A DNA stretch of 6,574 nucleotides from CAZSBB01 sp964605235 (lineage in GTDB: Bacteria; Planctomycetota; Phycisphaerae; Phycisphaerales; Phycisphaeraceae). Positions 1 to 6,461 of the stretch are shown piece after piece. Position numbers and translations under genes: made by a program. The notes beneath the pieces are model-generated. The model made no database searches. It was not told where the DNA came from and saw nothing but the letters and a program-made list of their open reading frames with translations. The DNA lies in NCBI GenBank assembly GCA_964605235.1, contig CAZSBB010000078.1, positions 1 to 6,574 on the forward strand, given 5' to 3'. How positions within the stretch are numbered: position 1 is the stretch's first letter; every line of letters starts with the position of its first letter.

Positions 1-160
1 TTGGCTGATCGCCAAACGGCAGCGGCAAACGGCGTGATGCATAAAGTTGGTCAGCAAGGGGTGGCGGCGCAGCCGCAGACGCCAGGCGTTGAATGAAGAA
101 CCCCTCCCTCACGGTCGGGGCTCGTTAAGAATCTGGACATTCGTCGTCGGTATCTGGACA
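1..160. mobile_element. possible insertion-sequence end (remnant or edge)
   Basis: A short reading frame enters from the left edge. It ends either at 35-37 (frame 2, tail reading WLIAKRQRQTA) or at 94-96 (frame 1). Neither tail is one I recognise, so no product is given. Downstream lie a GC-rich hairpin-prone stretch around 102-121 and then two copies of ATCTGGACATT. The second copy passes through ...TCTGGACA at 160. That would be a plausible IS terminus, since many elements end in CA and carry repeated transposase-binding sites inside the end, as in the IS21 family. No transposase domain lies inside the window, so the mobile-element call is inference from the repeat layout only. An ordinary intergenic region with a chance repeat is the alternative. 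Confidence 0.25.
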
Positions 161-162
161 TT
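131..162. repeat. pair of 11-base direct repeats with 21-base period
   Basis: ATCTGGACATT occurs at 131-141 and again at 152-162, perfectly conserved. The start-to-start distance of 21 bases is two helical turns, so both copies face the same side of the DNA. This is the geometry of tandem protein-binding sites such as multiple transposase sites at an IS end or a dimeric operator. The repeat itself is seen directly; what binds it is unknown. Confidence 0.6.
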
Positions 163-401
163 AGATGTATAGCGTACCAGTGCCTGCAGATTCTGCGGAC
201 GGCGTTGCGCAGCCAATCCAAACTGCTCTCAATTACCTGAAAATAAATCACTTGCGAGCACTACCCCGACCGCCGCCGCCGCCCCGGTCAATCCCCGCCG
301 TCTCTGGCACCGTGCTTGTTCTAAGCAAAGCGTCAGGCTGGTTGCGGCGACTGCTCTGGCGGGCTCGGCGCCGCACCGCTGCGTGAGCGGACCAGCCCAC
401 A
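163..401. other. non-coding stretch with local hairpins, no gene recognised
   Basis: No frame here has a credible start, codon use or recognisable protein. The left part is comparatively AT-rich (about 226-250) and then turns strongly GC-rich. It has a run of four CCG triplets (270-281) inside a GACCG/CGGTC stem (268-272 with 285-289), and a perfect CCGCT/AGCGG hairpin (376-380 with 386-390). No convincing -35/-10 pair is visible on the plus strand, although a promoter for the downstream lysophospholipid gene must lie here or further left. It could be a structured leader or a small RNA ending at the T-tract at 487-492. That is inference. Confidence 0.4.
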
Positions 402-492
402 GCAGGAGGTCGGCCGGCGTTTGGATGATGGGCCCCACCACCCCGGGGGAGGGGGACGAAATCCAACGCCAGTCCGACCTCCTGCCTTTTTT
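402..492 (+). terminator. long hairpin plus T6: intrinsic terminator or leader attenuator
   Basis: A perfect 12-base stem pairs 402-413 (GCAGGAGGTCGG) with 474-485 (CCGACCTCCTGC). It continues inward with a second stem, 416-426 with 461-470, containing one bulged T. The loop (427-460) holds C4 and G5 runs that can pair further. One C and then six T residues (487-492) follow the outer stem directly, the hallmark of a rho-independent terminator on the plus strand. It ends 35 bases before the ATG of the lysophospholipid gene, and no good promoter is visible between. It is therefore either the terminator of an unseen upstream transcript or a conditional attenuator in this gene's own leader. The arms are long enough (about 25 bases) that a small inverted-repeat element is a third option. 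Confidence 0.65.
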
Positions 493-527
493 CTTCTGAC
501 CCGCCAGCCGCGATACTGGAGCCCGCC

Positions 528-3500
528 ATGACCCAGACCGCTCATCCCATCGTCACCCCACCCGACCGTCACCCGCTGCGCGCGTTGCTCGTTGGCCAGT
601 TCACCGGGGCGTTCAACGACAACGCGCTCAAGTTCATGCTGCTGGTGCTCATCCAGCGCCCGTTGCTGGCGGCAGCACTGGGTGATGTCGAAGCACAGCA
701 GCGCATCACGCAACAGCAATCGACTCTCGCGCTGACGGTGTTCCTGCTGCCGATGATCCTGCTCTCGCCGCTGGGCGGCTATCTCGCGGACCACCTGTGC
801 AAACGCCGGGTGCTTCTGCTCGCCAAGGGACTCGAAACCGGCTTGCTCACCGCGGCTGCGGCGCTGCTGTTTTATCAACCTGACGCCCACCTGCCGCTGC
901 TGGTGATCCTCGGCGGCATGGGCGCACAAAGCGCGCTGTTCGGCCCCGCCAAGTACGGCATCCTCCCCGAACTGCTCCCCCACCAACGCCTAAGCTGGGG
1001 CAACGGCCTGCTGGAAATGTGGACCATGCTGGCGATCATTGCCGGCACCGCGCTGGGCCCCGCCCTGCTGCTGCCCGATCATCAAGGCGAGCTGACGCAG
1101 TGGACCTTCCTCGCGCCCGCCCTGCTTGCGCTGTGCTCGGTGGTCGGCTTCATCGCCATGTGGTTCGTGCCCACGCCCCAGCGCCAACCCAGCACCGGCG
1201 AAACCCGGCAAGCAGGCCTTGCGAATGCCTGGCGCGCGGTGCGCCAGGATCGCCCGCTCACGCTTGCTTTCCTGGGCCTGACGCTCTACTGGCTGGCGAT
1301 CAGTCTGGTGGGACAGAATGTGTACGTGTTCGCCCAGTCCATCGCCAGCAACGGCGCCAGCCGGGAAATCATGGGCGGGCTGGCGGCGGGACTGTTCGGC
1401 ATCGGCCTCGCCGGCGGCGCAGTGCTCGCCGGCCGCTGGTCGCGCGGCAAAGTGGAAATGGGCCTGGCGCCGCTGGGCGCGCTCGGCTTCGCCTTCGCCG
1501 CCCTGCTGCTGGGACTGCTGCCGACCACCATCCCCGGCGGCATCGTGCTCGTGGCGTTGCTGGGCGGCGCAGCCGGCTTGATGGTGGTTCCACTCAACGC
1601 TTTGGTGCAGTGGCGCAGTCATCCCGATTGCCGGGGTTCAGTCATCGCCCTGCTCAACATCGTCACCCTGGCCGGGGCGCTGCTCGGCTCGCTGGGCGCG
1701 GGCATGGCGACCGCAGCCGGGGTGAGCCAGCGCTGGTTGATGCTCGGCAGCGGCATCGGCGTCACGCTCGGAGCGCTGTGGGCGCTGTGGCTGCTCCCGG
1801 CAGCGCTGGTGCGCCTGGTCATGGTGCTGGCGACGCACAGCGTCTACCGCGTCCGCATCGCCGGCCAAGAAAATGTCCCCGCCACCGGCGGCGCGCTGCT
1901 GTGTCCCAATCACATGTCCTTCGTCGACGGCCTGCTGCTGATCGCTGCGCTCGACCGTCCGGTGCGCTTTGTCGTCGACAGCTTCTACTACCGCCAATGG
2001 TGGCTGCACCCGCTGGCGAAACTGCTGGGGGCGATTCCCATCACCGCCAGCGAAGGACCCCGCGCCCTGCTGCGCAGCCTCAAGACGGCAGGCAAAGCAC
2101 TGGATGAAGGCGAGATCGTCTGCATCTTCCCCGAGGGCCGCATCACCCGCACCGGCGCGCTCAACCCCTTCCGGCGCGGCTTGCAACGCATTGTGCGCGG
2201 GCGCGACGTGCCGATCATCCCCGTGCATCTGGCGAACCTGTGGGGCAGTCTGTTCAGCTACGCCGGCGGCCGCTTTGTGTTCAAAGCCCCCAAGCACCTG
2301 CGCTATCCCACCGGCGTGTGGTTCGGGAAACCGCTGCCGGCCGACAGCTCCATCGTCACCGTGCGCCAGCAGGTGCAGGACCTGGGCGCGGAAGCGTGGA
2401 TCGAACGCTACCAATCCGGCGTGGGGCTGCAACGGCGCGTCACGGCAGCGCTGCGCCGGCGCGGCGGAAAAATCCTGCTGCGCGACAGCACGGGACAGGC
2501 GGTCACCGGCTACGGCCTACTCACCCGCGCGGTGTTGCTGGCGCAGCGACTGAAAACCGAACCGGGGGTCGGCGACAATCTGGGCATCCTGCTGCCGCCG
2601 TCCGCCGCCGGCGCCGCCCTGAACCTCGCGGCCGCATTGAGCGGACGCACCGCGGTCAACCTCAACTACACCATCGGCCCGGCTGCGCTCGAATCCGTCT
2701 GCCAACAGGCGAACCTGCAAGTCGTCATCACCAGCCAGGCCTTCCTCGAAAAACTCAAAACCCCGCTGCCCGCCAGCGTGCGCCCCTTGTTGCTCGAAGA
2801 CCTGGCGCCGCAGTTCACCACCGGAGCGCGCCTGCGTGCCGCCCTGCAGGCGCGCTGGCTCCCCCAGCGCTGGCTCGAACGTACCTGCGGCATGGAGGGC
2901 CCGCGCACGGTCGGCGATCGGCTGGCGATCATCTTCTCCTCCGGCTCGTCCGGCGCGCCCAAGGGCGTGGAGCTGACGCATGGCAATCTGCTGGCGAACA
3001 TCGACCAGGTGACGCAGATCATGCACCCGCTGCGCAACGACCGCATGCTGGCGCTGCTGCCGCTGTTCCACAGCTTCGGCTACCTGAGCTTGTGGTACGC
3101 GCTGTGCAACGGGCTGGAACAGGTGTGCCATCCCAACCCGCTCGACGCCGACGCCGTGGGCCGGCTATGTATGCAGCATCAGACGACCTTGCTGATCGCC
3201 ACGCCGACGTTTTTGCAGCTCTACCTCCGGCGATGCGATGAAGATCAACTGGCGTCGCTGCGGGTGGTGTTGACCGGCGCCGAGAAGCTCCAGCCGCGCT
3301 TGGCGGACGCCTTTGCCGGGAAATTCGGGATTCGTCCGATTGAAGGCTACGGCGCGACTGAGTGCAGCCCGGTGATTGCCGCCAACATGCTGGACGTGCG
3401 CTATCCGGGGGTGTACCAGAGCGGCCAGCGCGTGGGCAGCGTGGGACGGCTGATGCCGGGCATGACGGCCAGGATCGTCGATTCCGACACCTTCGCGCCG

Positions 3501-4004
3501 GTGGAGGAAGGCAAGCCGGGCCTGCTGCTGGTGCGCGGCCCCAACGTGATGCGCAGCTACCTGAACAAACCGGAGCTGACTGCCCATGCGCTGCGCGACG
3601 GGTGGTACGTCACCGGCGACATCGGCAGATTTGATGACGATGGCTTTCTGCATCTGACCGACCGCCTGAGCCGGTTCAGCAAAATCGGCGGGGAAATGGT
3701 GCCCCACGGCACCGTCGAGCAGGCCTTGCAGGACGCGCTGGGCGAAACACGCCAATGCTTTGCCGTCACCGGCGTGCCCGACGCCCGCAAGGGTGAAAAG
3801 CTGATGGTGCTGCACACGCTTGATGACGCGAAGCTGGAACACACGTTGGCGCAGTTGCAGGGGCGCGGCTTGCCCAACCTGTTCGTCCCGCGCCGCGACC
3901 AGTGCGTGCGCGTGGAGGAACTGCCGTTGCTGGGCAGCGGCAAAATGGACCTGCAGAAGATCAAGGAGATCGCCCGGCAGGCGGCGGAGGGCGCGGCGGA
4001 ATAA
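528..4004 (+). CDS. aas: LplT-PlsC-Aas fusion: lysophospholipid flippase / acyl-ACP synthetase / acyltransferase
   Basis: This 1158-residue inner-membrane protein has three modules. Residues about 14-430 are an MFS transporter like LplT, which flips 2-acyl-lysophospholipid inward; FNDN is at 29-32, an MFS loop motif lies around 83-97, and about 12 hydrophobic segments follow. Residues about 436-640 are a PlsC acyltransferase with NHMSFVD (catalytic H462, D467) and FPEGR (534-538). Residues about 660-1150 are an AMP-forming acyl-ACP synthetase with the P-loop SSGSSGAPKG (804-813), GYGATECSP (from 940), TGD (1029-1031), the hinge around D1045-G1055 and the C-terminal catalytic lysine K1139 in GSGK. 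E. coli encodes the same functions as separate LplT (about 400 aa) and Aas (719 aa); their combined length matches this protein. All catalytic motifs are intact. By family knowledge it re-acylates 2-acyl-glycerophosphoethanolamine using acyl-ACP. The start is set by GGAG (518-521), 6 bases before the ATG. Other parts of the cluster run convergently, so it appears monocistronic. The three-domain fusion is a known arrangement. Confidence 0.96.
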   Translation: MTQTAHPIVTPPDRHPLRALLVGQFTGAFNDNALKFMLLVLIQRPLLAAALGDVEAQQRITQQQSTLALTVFLLPMILLSPLGGYLADHLCKRRVLLLAKGLETGLLTAAAALLFYQPDAHLPLLVILGGMGAQSALFGPAKYGILPELLPHQRLSWGNGLLEMWTMLAIIAGTALGPALLLPDHQGELTQWTFLAPALLALCSVVGFIAMWFVPTPQRQPSTGETRQAGLANAWRAVRQDRPLTLAFLGLTLYWLAISLVGQNVYVFAQSIASNGASREIMGGLAAGLFGIGLAGGAVLAGRWSRGKVEMGLAPLGALGFAFAALLLGLLPTTIPGGIVLVALLGGAAGLMVVPLNALVQWRSHPDCRGSVIALLNIVTLAGALLGSLGAGMATAAGVSQRWLMLGSGIGVTLGALWALWLLPAALVRLVMVLATHSVYRVRIAGQENVPATGGALLCPNHMSFVDGLLLIAALDRPVRFVVDSFYYRQWWLHPLAKLLGAIPITASEGPRALLRSLKTAGKALDEGEIVCIFPEGRITRTGALNPFRRGLQRIVRGRDVPIIPVHLANLWGSLFSYAGGRFVFKAPKHLRYPTGVWFGKPLPADSSIVTVRQQVQDLGAEAWIERYQSGVGLQRRVTAALRRRGGKILLRDSTGQAVTGYGLLTRAVLLAQRLKTEPGVGDNLGILLPPSAAGAALNLAAALSGRTAVNLNYTIGPAALESVCQQANLQVVITSQAFLEKLKTPLPASVRPLLLEDLAPQFTTGARLRAALQARWLPQRWLERTCGMEGPRTVGDRLAIIFSSGSSGAPKGVELTHGNLLANIDQVTQIMHPLRNDRMLALLPLFHSFGYLSLWYALCNGLEQVCHPNPLDADAVGRLCMQHQTTLLIATPTFLQLYLRRCDEDQLASLRVVLTGAEKLQPRLADAFAGKFGIRPIEGYGATECSPVIAANMLDVRYPGVYQSGQRVGSVGRLMPGMTARIVDSDTFAPVEEGKPGLLLVRGPNVMRSYLNKPELTAHALRDGWYVTGDIGRFDDDGFLHLTDRLSRFSKIGGEMVPHGTVEQALQDALGETRQCFAVTGVPDARKGEKLMVLHTLDDAKLEHTLAQLQGRGLPNLFVPRRDQCVRVEELPLLGSGKMDLQKIKEIARQAAEGAAE

Positions 4005-4005
4005 C

Positions 4006-4097
4006 CGCTTAGCCGACGAGCTTGCTCGTCGGGGTTGGCGCGGGGCGTGAGACATGCACGTGGGGTGCGCTCGGCGAGCAAGCTCGCCGGCTAAGCG
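4006..4097. repeat. REP doublet (REPIN-like) between convergent genes
   Basis: Two inverted 27-base arms (4006-4032 and 4071-4097) match at 24 of 27 positions. Each arm is itself a hairpin: 4013-4021 pairs with 4024-4032 around a TT turn (9 bp), and 4072-4079 pairs with 4082-4089 around an AA turn (8 bp). Two of the three arm differences are a paired A-T to G-C change inside the small hairpins (4016/4029 versus 4074/4087), so the fold is preserved. The GAGC-TT-GCTC core resembles REP sequences known from Pseudomonas and related genomes, and paired inverted REPs are called REPINs. The element starts 2 bases after the lysophospholipid gene's stop and covers the stop codon of the convergent acetyltransferase gene. 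It probably also limits read-through from both sides, though neither strand has a clear T-tract. Confidence 0.85.
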
Positions 4098-4705
4098 CGG
4101 GGGGGCCAGCCTTTGCGCCAGAAGGTCAGCGTCTTGGCGGTTTCACTTGGTTGATCAATGTCTTTCCAGGTGAAGCTGGCGTGCAGCTCATCGCAGCGGG
4201 TGTAGCCACGCTTGCGCCAGAAGCTGTCGAGCGGGCGGTAGTCGCGGGGGCGCAGCGGATGAGCGCCAGGCCGATGCACCGCACAGAAAGCGGTCCATTG
4301 CAGATGCGGCTGGGTGCGGGCGAAGGCTTCGCGTTCGTCAAAGAAGCGATGGCCCAGCCCGTGGCCACGGTAGGCGGGCAGGAGCACGGATTCGCCGAAG
4401 TAAAAGATGCTGGAGATGTCAAAGCCCCGCTGGCGGAAGGGAAGCTGAAAGGCTGCATCCTCGGCAGCCATCGGCATGCCGGTGGACGCGCCGACCACGC
4501 GGTTGTTGCCCGAGGGATCGAACACCAGCACGAACAGACTTTGCGGGCAGTTGCTGTAGGTCTGCAGGTAGTGGCGTTCGTAATCCATGTCGCCGTCGTA
4601 CAGGTAGGGAAAATCGCGGAAGACGGCGATGCGCAGGCGGGCGAGGTCATCCAGGTAGGGCTGGATGGCGCTGCCGATGCAGGTTTGGACGATGAGCTGA
4701 GGCAT
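4091..4705 (-). CDS. GNAT family N-acetyltransferase
   Basis: This 204-residue soluble protein carries a GNAT fold, predicted to move an acetyl group from acetyl-CoA to an amine. The pyrophosphate-binding loop RGHGLG is at residues 113-118, preceded by the beta-4 strand FGESVLLPAY (103-112) and followed by the helix HRFFDEREAFAR (119-130). The C-terminal FWRKRGY (162-168) is the usual beta-5/alpha-4 region. An acidic, aromatic N-terminal part (FRDFPYLYDGDMDYE, 29-43) probably shapes the substrate pocket. The substrate is not predictable. The ATG lies 4 bases after the stop of the upstream ketosteroid-isomerase-like gene, with only a weak AGG 12 bases before it, so translational coupling is likely. 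The stop codon TAG lies inside the REP repeat (4091-4093), so the last residues may have been altered by that insertion. The GNAT call is firm; the function is unknown. Confidence 0.9.
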   Translation of the reverse strand: MPQLIVQTCIGSAIQPYLDDLARLRIAVFRDFPYLYDGDMDYERHYLQTYSNCPQSLFVLVFDPSGNNRVVGASTGMPMAAEDAAFQLPFRQRGFDISSIFYFGESVLLPAYRGHGLGHRFFDEREAFARTQPHLQWTAFCAVHRPGAHPLRPRDYRPLDSFWRKRGYTRCDELHASFTWKDIDQPSETAKTLTFWRKGWPPRA

Positions 4706-4709
4706 GAAA

Positions 4710-5129
4710 TTAGCTGACCTGGCTCAGCCAATCCTGCAGGTTGTAGTAATTGGTGATGCGGGCGACCTTGCCATCGCGCAAGGTGAAGAACGCGCCGCAC
4801 GGCAGCACGTACTGCTGGCCATGCGCGGGGGGCAGGCCTTCGTCAGCTTTCAGATACGTGCCATGCACCACGAACTCCGCGGCAGCGCGGGAGCCGTCGG
4901 CGTGCGCCATCACCACGATGTCCTTGAGCTGTTCGCGGTAGCAGGCGTTCATCTGCTGCATGAACGCCGCGAAGGCCGGCTTGCCGACTTGGGCAGCGCC
5001 CTGATTGATGTGATGCACCACATCATCGGTCAGCAAGGACAGGAAGGTGTCCATGTCGCCGGCGTTGAAAGCGGCGTAGTAGCGGGTCAACAGCTCAACA
5101 GCGGCAGCTTGGGCGGTGGTGGCGCTCAT
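4710..5129 (-). CDS. NTF2-like / ketosteroid isomerase-related protein
   Basis: This 139-residue protein has the SnoaL/NTF2-like alpha+beta barrel pattern. An N-terminal helix and the motif RYYAAFNAGDMDTFLSLL (16-33) are followed by DDVVHHINQG (35-44) with acidic and histidine residues lining the cone. Two later strands, AAEFVVHGTYL (83-93) and CGAFFTLRDGKVARITNYYN (111-130), complete the fold. It resembles the steroid delta-isomerase-related family of small cytoplasmic proteins found in many proteobacteria. No substrate has been proven for most members, so true steroid isomerase activity should not be assumed. There is no signal peptide. The start ATG (5127-5129) has a modest GGAA (5135-5138) upstream at usable spacing. 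It is probably co-transcribed with the acetyltransferase 4 bases downstream. The oxidoreductase gene lies 157 bases upstream on the same strand, separated by an inverted repeat, so a shared transcript with it is less certain. Confidence 0.88.
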   Translation of the reverse strand: MSATTAQAAAVELLTRYYAAFNAGDMDTFLSLLTDDVVHHINQGAAQVGKPAFAAFMQQMNACYREQLKDIVVMAHADGSRAAAEFVVHGTYLKADEGLPPAHGQQYVLPCGAFFTLRDGKVARITNYYNLQDWLSQVS

Positions 5130-5166
5130 GGGGATTCCAATTTCAAGACGGCATCACAAAGCAGAT

Positions 5167-5279
5167 TTACCACCAAGTCACAAAGACACAGAGCAAAGTC
5201 AGAAGGATCAGTTTCCCAGAAAATGCCGCCGAAGCAGCATGATTGATCTTCTCTGTGATCTTTGTGTCTTGGTGGTGAA
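5167..5279. repeat. MITE-like inverted repeat (CACAAAG/CACAGAG type)
   Basis: The arms at 5167-5193 and 5251-5279 are near-complementary. Along 27 bases there is one mismatch (5178) and two single-base bulges, one near the outer end and one near CACAGAG. The arms contain ACCACCAAG, CACAAAG and CACAGAG words, a type of purine-rich dispersed repeat I have seen in the intergenic regions of many bacterial genomes. The loop is 57 bases (5194-5250) and has no gene. The outer end is 7 bases from the stop of the oxidoreductase gene. The base use is much more AT-rich than the flanking genes, which supports an inserted element. It may form a large stem in the oxidoreductase transcript, protecting its 3' end or reducing read-through. 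No T-tract follows, so a classic terminator is unlikely. Confidence 0.75.
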
Positions 5280-5286
5280 CAATTCT

Positions 5287-6378
5287 TCAGCTCAACCGCA
5301 CCGGCTGACCCGTGGCGGCGGATTGGTACAGCGCTTCGAGAATCTGCACGGCCTTGCGGCTCTCCACACCGTCGAGCGCGGGCGTCTGGCCGGCGTCGAG
5401 GGCGGCAAGGAAGGAGCCGATGTTTTTGGTGTGGCCGGTGTAGCTGATCGCCAGCGGGTCCGACGCGCCGGTGCTCCTGGTCTGCTGGCTGTACTGGGCG
5501 AGCGTGGCGTCGTCGCTGGCGAGCTTGTTGCGGAAGGTGAAAACGCTCAGTTGTTCCTCGATCACCTCAGCGGTGCCATCCCGGCCGGCGACCCACACGC
5601 GGCGATTGGTGCCGGGGAACATGCTGGTGGCGCCCAGCAACTGGCCCAGCGCGCCGTTGCGGAACTTGAGCACCGCCATCGCGGTGTCTTCCACTTCGAT
5701 CAGCTTGGGGTCGTGCCCGCGCTTGCCGGTGTAGGCGAAGATTTCCTCCACCGGGTTCTCATGCGGCTGCAGATGCTTGAGCGCCGGGTCGGCGCTGAGG
5801 ATCCATTGCAGGGCGTCGACGTTGTGGATCGACTGATTCATCATCGCCCCGCCGCCGTCGAGCGCGAGCTTGCCCTGCCAGCGGTTGGGCGCGTAGTACG
5901 CATCATCGCGCCACCACGGCACATAGGCAGCGCCCACAGCGAGCTGACCGAACCGGCCGGCGGCGACGGCGTCGCGAATGAGGTTGACCACCGGGTTGAA
6001 GCGCGACGGGAAAATGCCGCCGAGCGTGACACCAGCTTTTTTGCACACGTCGATCATTTCATCGACGCGGGCGGTGGAAATTTCCAGCGGCTTCTCGCAC
6101 AGCACATGGATGCCACGCTTAGCGGCAGCGCGGGTGGGTTCCAGGTGCGCGCCGGAAGGAGTGGTGATGCAGACCACATCGGGCTTCTGCTCATCCATCA
6201 TTTTTTCGTAGTCGCGGTAGTCGGCACACATGAACTGCTGGGCGAACTTGGCGCCCTTCTCGGCGGTGCGGCAGACGCCGGCGACGACGGTGGCGTTGGG
6301 CAGGTCGCCGATGGCTTTGGCGTGCATGGCAGCGATGCCGCCGACGCCGATGATGCCGATGCGATAAGTTTTGCTCAT
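5287..6378 (-). CDS. Gfo/Idh/MocA family NAD(P)-dependent oxidoreductase
   Basis: This 363-residue cytoplasmic dehydrogenase probably oxidises or reduces a sugar, inositol or related polyol. The N-terminal Rossmann fold opens with IGIIGVGGIAAMHAKA (7-22), where GxGGxA binds the dinucleotide. The family signature HVLCEKPLE (91-99) contains the catalytic lysine K96. The C-terminal domain carries DGGGAMMNQSIHNVDALQW (174-192), with H185 and D188 as the expected catalytic pair, and ends in a normal helix region. Length matches the family. At the end of beta-2 the sequence is VCRTAEKG (35-42), without the usual Asp/Glu that selects NAD, so NADP use is possible. The start at 6378 is chosen over an in-frame upstream ATG at 6417 because AGAGG (6385-6389) sits 6 bases before it and family similarity begins there. 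The substrate cannot be predicted, and no sugar transporter or kinase is nearby. Confidence 0.93.
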   Translation of the reverse strand: MSKTYRIGIIGVGGIAAMHAKAIGDLPNATVVAGVCRTAEKGAKFAQQFMCADYRDYEKMMDEQKPDVVCITTPSGAHLEPTRAAAKRGIHVLCEKPLEISTARVDEMIDVCKKAGVTLGGIFPSRFNPVVNLIRDAVAAGRFGQLAVGAAYVPWWRDDAYYAPNRWQGKLALDGGGAMMNQSIHNVDALQWILSADPALKHLQPHENPVEEIFAYTGKRGHDPKLIEVEDTAMAVLKFRNGALGQLLGATSMFPGTNRRVWVAGRDGTAEVIEEQLSVFTFRNKLASDDATLAQYSQQTRSTGASDPLAISYTGHTKNIGSFLAALDAGQTPALDGVESRKAVQILEALYQSAATGQPVRLS

Positions 6379-6384
6379 GGGAGG

Positions 6385-6389
6385 CCTCT
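6385..6389 (-). promoter_or_regulatory. ribosome binding site that fixes the oxidoreductase start
   Basis: AGAGG on the minus strand lies 6 bases before the ATG at 6376-6378. The alternative in-frame ATG at 6415-6417 lacks a comparable site and would add 13 residues unlike the family. Confidence 0.6.
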
Positions 6390-6398
6390 GAAGGTAAG

Positions 6399-6427
6399 GA
6401 AAGAAAAAGCCCGGCAAAACCGCAGGG
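6399..6427 (-). terminator. weak hairpin with T-rich tail in the oxidoreductase leader
   Basis: On the minus strand CCCTGCG (6427-6421) pairs with TGCCGGG (6416-6410), with one T/C mismatch and one G/T wobble. It is followed by C, TTTTT, C, TTT (6409-6400). This resembles a rho-independent terminator. It lies between the candidate promoter and the ATG, so it is either the end of a transcript coming from the right or an attenuator for the oxidoreductase. The stem is short, so confidence is low. Confidence 0.3.
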
Positions 6428-6461
6428 AAAATGCCCTCGTCGACCCGCCGAACGGGCAGCT

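Noticed and set aside
134..160. TGGACA boxes as -35 promoter elements
   Set aside because: They match five of six consensus bases, but no -10 box lies at 16-18 bases from either copy. The repeat geometry is a better explanation.
51..251. Minus-strand 66-codon frame near the left edge
   Set aside because: It covers the direct repeats and the non-coding stretch, has no recognisable similarity and no ribosome site.
333..2432. Several long minus-strand open frames opposite the lysophospholipid gene
   Set aside because: Their translations are rich in Q, R, A and H without domains, while the plus-strand gene has complete catalytic motifs.
4022..4717. Open plus-strand frame of 231 codons
   Set aside because: It is antisense to the GNAT gene, which has a clear acetyl-CoA loop. 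The frame starts inside the REP repeat.
6376..6417. Upstream in-frame ATG at 6417 as the oxidoreductase start
   Set aside because: The 13 extra residues are encoded by the T-rich tail and leader hairpin, and a good ribosome site precedes the ATG at 6378.
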